From the NCBI GenBank assembly GCA_900637135.1, contig LR134353.1, positions 1,302,001 through 1,366,000 on the forward strand: a stretch of 64,000 bases of DNA. Direction: 5' to 3'. The stretch is from Mycolicibacterium flavescens. Lineage in GTDB: Bacteria > Actinomycetota > Actinomycetes > Mycobacteriales > Mycobacteriaceae. A program made the position numbers and the translations under genes. This document shows, one piece after another, positions 62,757-64,000 of this stretch. The notes below the pieces were generated by a model, which searched no databases, was not told the DNA's origin, and saw only the letters and a program-made list of their open reading frames with translations. Numbering within the stretch: position 1 is the first letter of the stretch; each line of letters begins with the position of its first letter.

Positions 62757-64000
62757 GGCTTCATGAAGCCGATCTTCGTGTAGTCGGCGTCGGCCAGGCC
62801 GAACGCACCGAAGTTCGCCAGATTGCTTCGCGTCGCGATGTTTCCCGGCGACTGGGTCAACGGCAGGCTGAACACCTCTTCGAACAGCATCTTGTCCAGC
62901 TCGTTGGCCAGCACCCGGGCTTTCGCGGGATCCAGTTCGCCGACGGTCTGCTCGATCTTCGCGTCGATCTGCGGGCTGCCGATCTGTCCGAAATTGCTCT
63001 CGGCTCCGGTCCGGTAGATCTGCGTCAGGCTTGCGAGCGGGAAAGCGTCACCGCTCCAGGAGAATTGAGCGATGTCGAAGTTGCCGACGGTGACGTAGTC
63101 GGTGAAGAAACCGGCCGCAGGCCGGACATCCAACTCCAGTTTCACGCCGATCTGGGCGAGGTTGTTCTGCGCGATCTGTCCGTACTGCCGGGTGCTGAGC
63201 GAGTCGAACAGCACGTCGCGGATCACGAGTTGGCGGCCGTCCTTCTCCCGGAACTGGCCATTGAGTCGCCAACCGAGCGCGTCGAGTTCCTGCTTGGCCT
63301 TCTCCGGGTCGAAGGCTATAACGCCGCTGTTGTCCTGGTAACCCTCCTGGCCCGCGACGAAGATGTGGTTGTTCAGTGGTGCGGGGTTGTCGGCGAGCCC
63401 GCGCTGGGTGACTTCGGCGATGGTCTTGCGGTCGATGCCCTTGGCGATCGCGCGTCGCAGCGCGGGGTCGGCCAAAATCGAACCCGGAGAGCCGTTGAAC
63501 GTGAAGTGATACCAGGCCAGACCGGGCGCGCGCCGGATGGTCACGCCCTGCGTGCGTCGAGCGATCTCCATCTCGTCGAGCGTCGCCAGACCGGTGGCGT
63601 CGATCGTGTTGTTCTGCAGCGCGGGAATGCGTGCGGCGTCGTCGAGGACCAGGAACGTGATGCTGTCCAGCAGCGGCTGCTCACCCCACCATTTGGGGTT
63701 GCGGGTCAACGTGATTCGTTTGGCACCACGGTCGAGGTTGGAGACGATGAACGGCCCCGCCGACGGGCCGGGGCCGTTGAGCTGACCCTTGTTGAAGACC
63801 TCCGGGTTCTCCGTCGAGCTCTTGGGCACCAGCATGCTGGTGCCCGCAAACATCCCGCGCCAATCGGACCACGGCTCGGCGAACGTGATGACGGCCTGGC
63901 GGTCGTCGACGCCCCGCTCGACCTTCTCGACCCGGTCGCTGCCGTTGGTCGCGGCGATCGCGAACCGGTCGTCCTTGCCGCTCGTGGCGTTGATCTGGGA
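62753..64000 (-). CDS. oppA: Oligopeptide ABC transporter solute-binding protein (OppA-like), 3' portion
   Basis: The C-terminal 415 residues of an SBP_bac_5 family protein; the start is beyond 64000. It shows AVITFAEPWSDWRGMFAG, GPFIVSNLDRGAKRITLTRNPKWWGEQPLLDSITFLVLDD (the usual peptide-binding cleft region), RRAIAKGIDRKTIAEVTQRG, and LFEEVFSLPLTQSP with the tail YTKIGFMKP. Substrate is probably an oligopeptide, as in M. tuberculosis OppA (Rv1280c). The opp permease and ATPase genes would lie upstream on the minus strand, outside the window. Confidence 0.92.
   Translation of the reverse strand, partial: SQINATSGKDDRFAIAATNGSDRVEKVERGVDDRQAVITFAEPWSDWRGMFAGTSMLVPKSSTENPEVFNKGQLNGPGPSAGPFIVSNLDRGAKRITLTRNPKWWGEQPLLDSITFLVLDDAARIPALQNNTIDATGLATLDEMEIARRTQGVTIRRAPGLAWYHFTFNGSPGSILADPALRRAIAKGIDRKTIAEVTQRGLADNPAPLNNHIFVAGQEGYQDNSGVIAFDPEKAKQELDALGWRLNGQFREKDGRQLVIRDVLFDSLSTRQYGQIAQNNLAQIGVKLELDVRPAAGFFTDYVTVGNFDIAQFSWSGDAFPLASLTQIYRTGAESNFGQIGSPQIDAKIEQTVGELDPAKARVLANELDKMLFEEVFSLPLTQSPGNIATRSNLANFGAFGLADADYTKIGFMKP

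Noticed and set aside
1..64000. tRNA, rRNA, insertion sequences, prophage
   Set aside because: No cloverleaf-like sequence, transposase or phage gene was recognised. A tRNA scan was not possible by eye.

Overview
The window is a high-GC actinobacterial chromosome segment, almost certainly from a rapidly growing Mycobacterium (Mycolicibacterium). The main evidence is gene order, compared from memory with M. tuberculosis. The series sugC, corA, mdh, lpqZ, SDR, kgd, Rv1249c, Rv1250, Rv1251c, lprE, deaD, Rv1254, Rv1255c, cyp130, Rv1257c, tap, udgB, Rv1260-like, Rv1261c, Rv1262c, amiB2, Rv1264, Rv1272c, Rv1273c, lprB, lprC, Rv1276c, Rv1277, Rv1278, Rv1279, oppA is recognisable almost without rearrangement from about Rv1238 to Rv1280c. 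GTG starts, TANNNT boxes 5-8 nt before start codons (leaderless transcripts), mycobacterial lipoproteins and an IdeR-type iron box all fit.

Layout. 1-6090: end of the trehalose importer operon with a SUFU-domain protein, then CorA, malate dehydrogenase, malic enzyme, LpqZ and a dehydrogenase. 6143-11124: kgd (2-oxoglutarate node) with a tandemly duplicated 3' end and an expanded, repetitive linker, plus a membrane protein. 11266-15864: two MFS exporters and a FAD-linked oxidase. 15864-21061: a large nuclease-exonuclease-helicase, a putative endonuclease gene flanked by long imperfect inverted repeats, and LprE. 21155-28145: DEAD helicase plus acyltransferase, an iron-regulated siderophore-interacting protein, a TetR/CYP130 pair and an FAD-linked oxidase. 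28246-33671: a LuxR-type giant regulator and an acyl-CoA synthetase (both absent here in M. tuberculosis, as I recall) and Tap. 33746-42975: UdgB, a TetR/monooxygenase pair with a shared palindromic operator, LLM oxidoreductase, F420/Ddn-like protein, HIT protein, VOC protein, AraC regulator, AmiB2, a frameshifted deoxyinosine glycosylase and a pH-sensing-type adenylyl cyclase. 43078-51366: a lineage-specific block in the place where M. tuberculosis has Rv1265-Rv1271c (pknH/embR). It holds a secreted protein, a copper export operon behind a CsoR-type box, Dtd, an AIM24 protein, a small membrane protein, a protein with a repeat-containing start region, and a molybdopterin oxidoreductase. 51386-64000: a heterodimeric ABC exporter, LprB/LprC, SixA, an SbcD/SbcC-like pair, a GMC oxidoreductase, a DUF309 protein and the start of the opp operon.

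Themes. Central carbon metabolism (mdh, malic enzyme, kgd), drug and metal efflux (two MFS, Tap, CopA, ABC pair), DNA repair and nuclease functions (Rv1251c-like, UdgB, UDG6 remnant, SbcCD-like) and lipoproteins dominate. No RNA gene, CRISPR array, insertion sequence or prophage was recognised. All intergenic gaps are below 300 bp. The most unusual signals are: tandem duplication of gene 3' ends including the stop codon (kgd, Rv1261c-like); a covarying hairpin repeat present twice; the inverted-repeat-flanked endonuclease ORF; and a palindrome that appears to supply the -35 element to two divergent promoters. Functions are inferred from motifs and recalled families; no database search was run.
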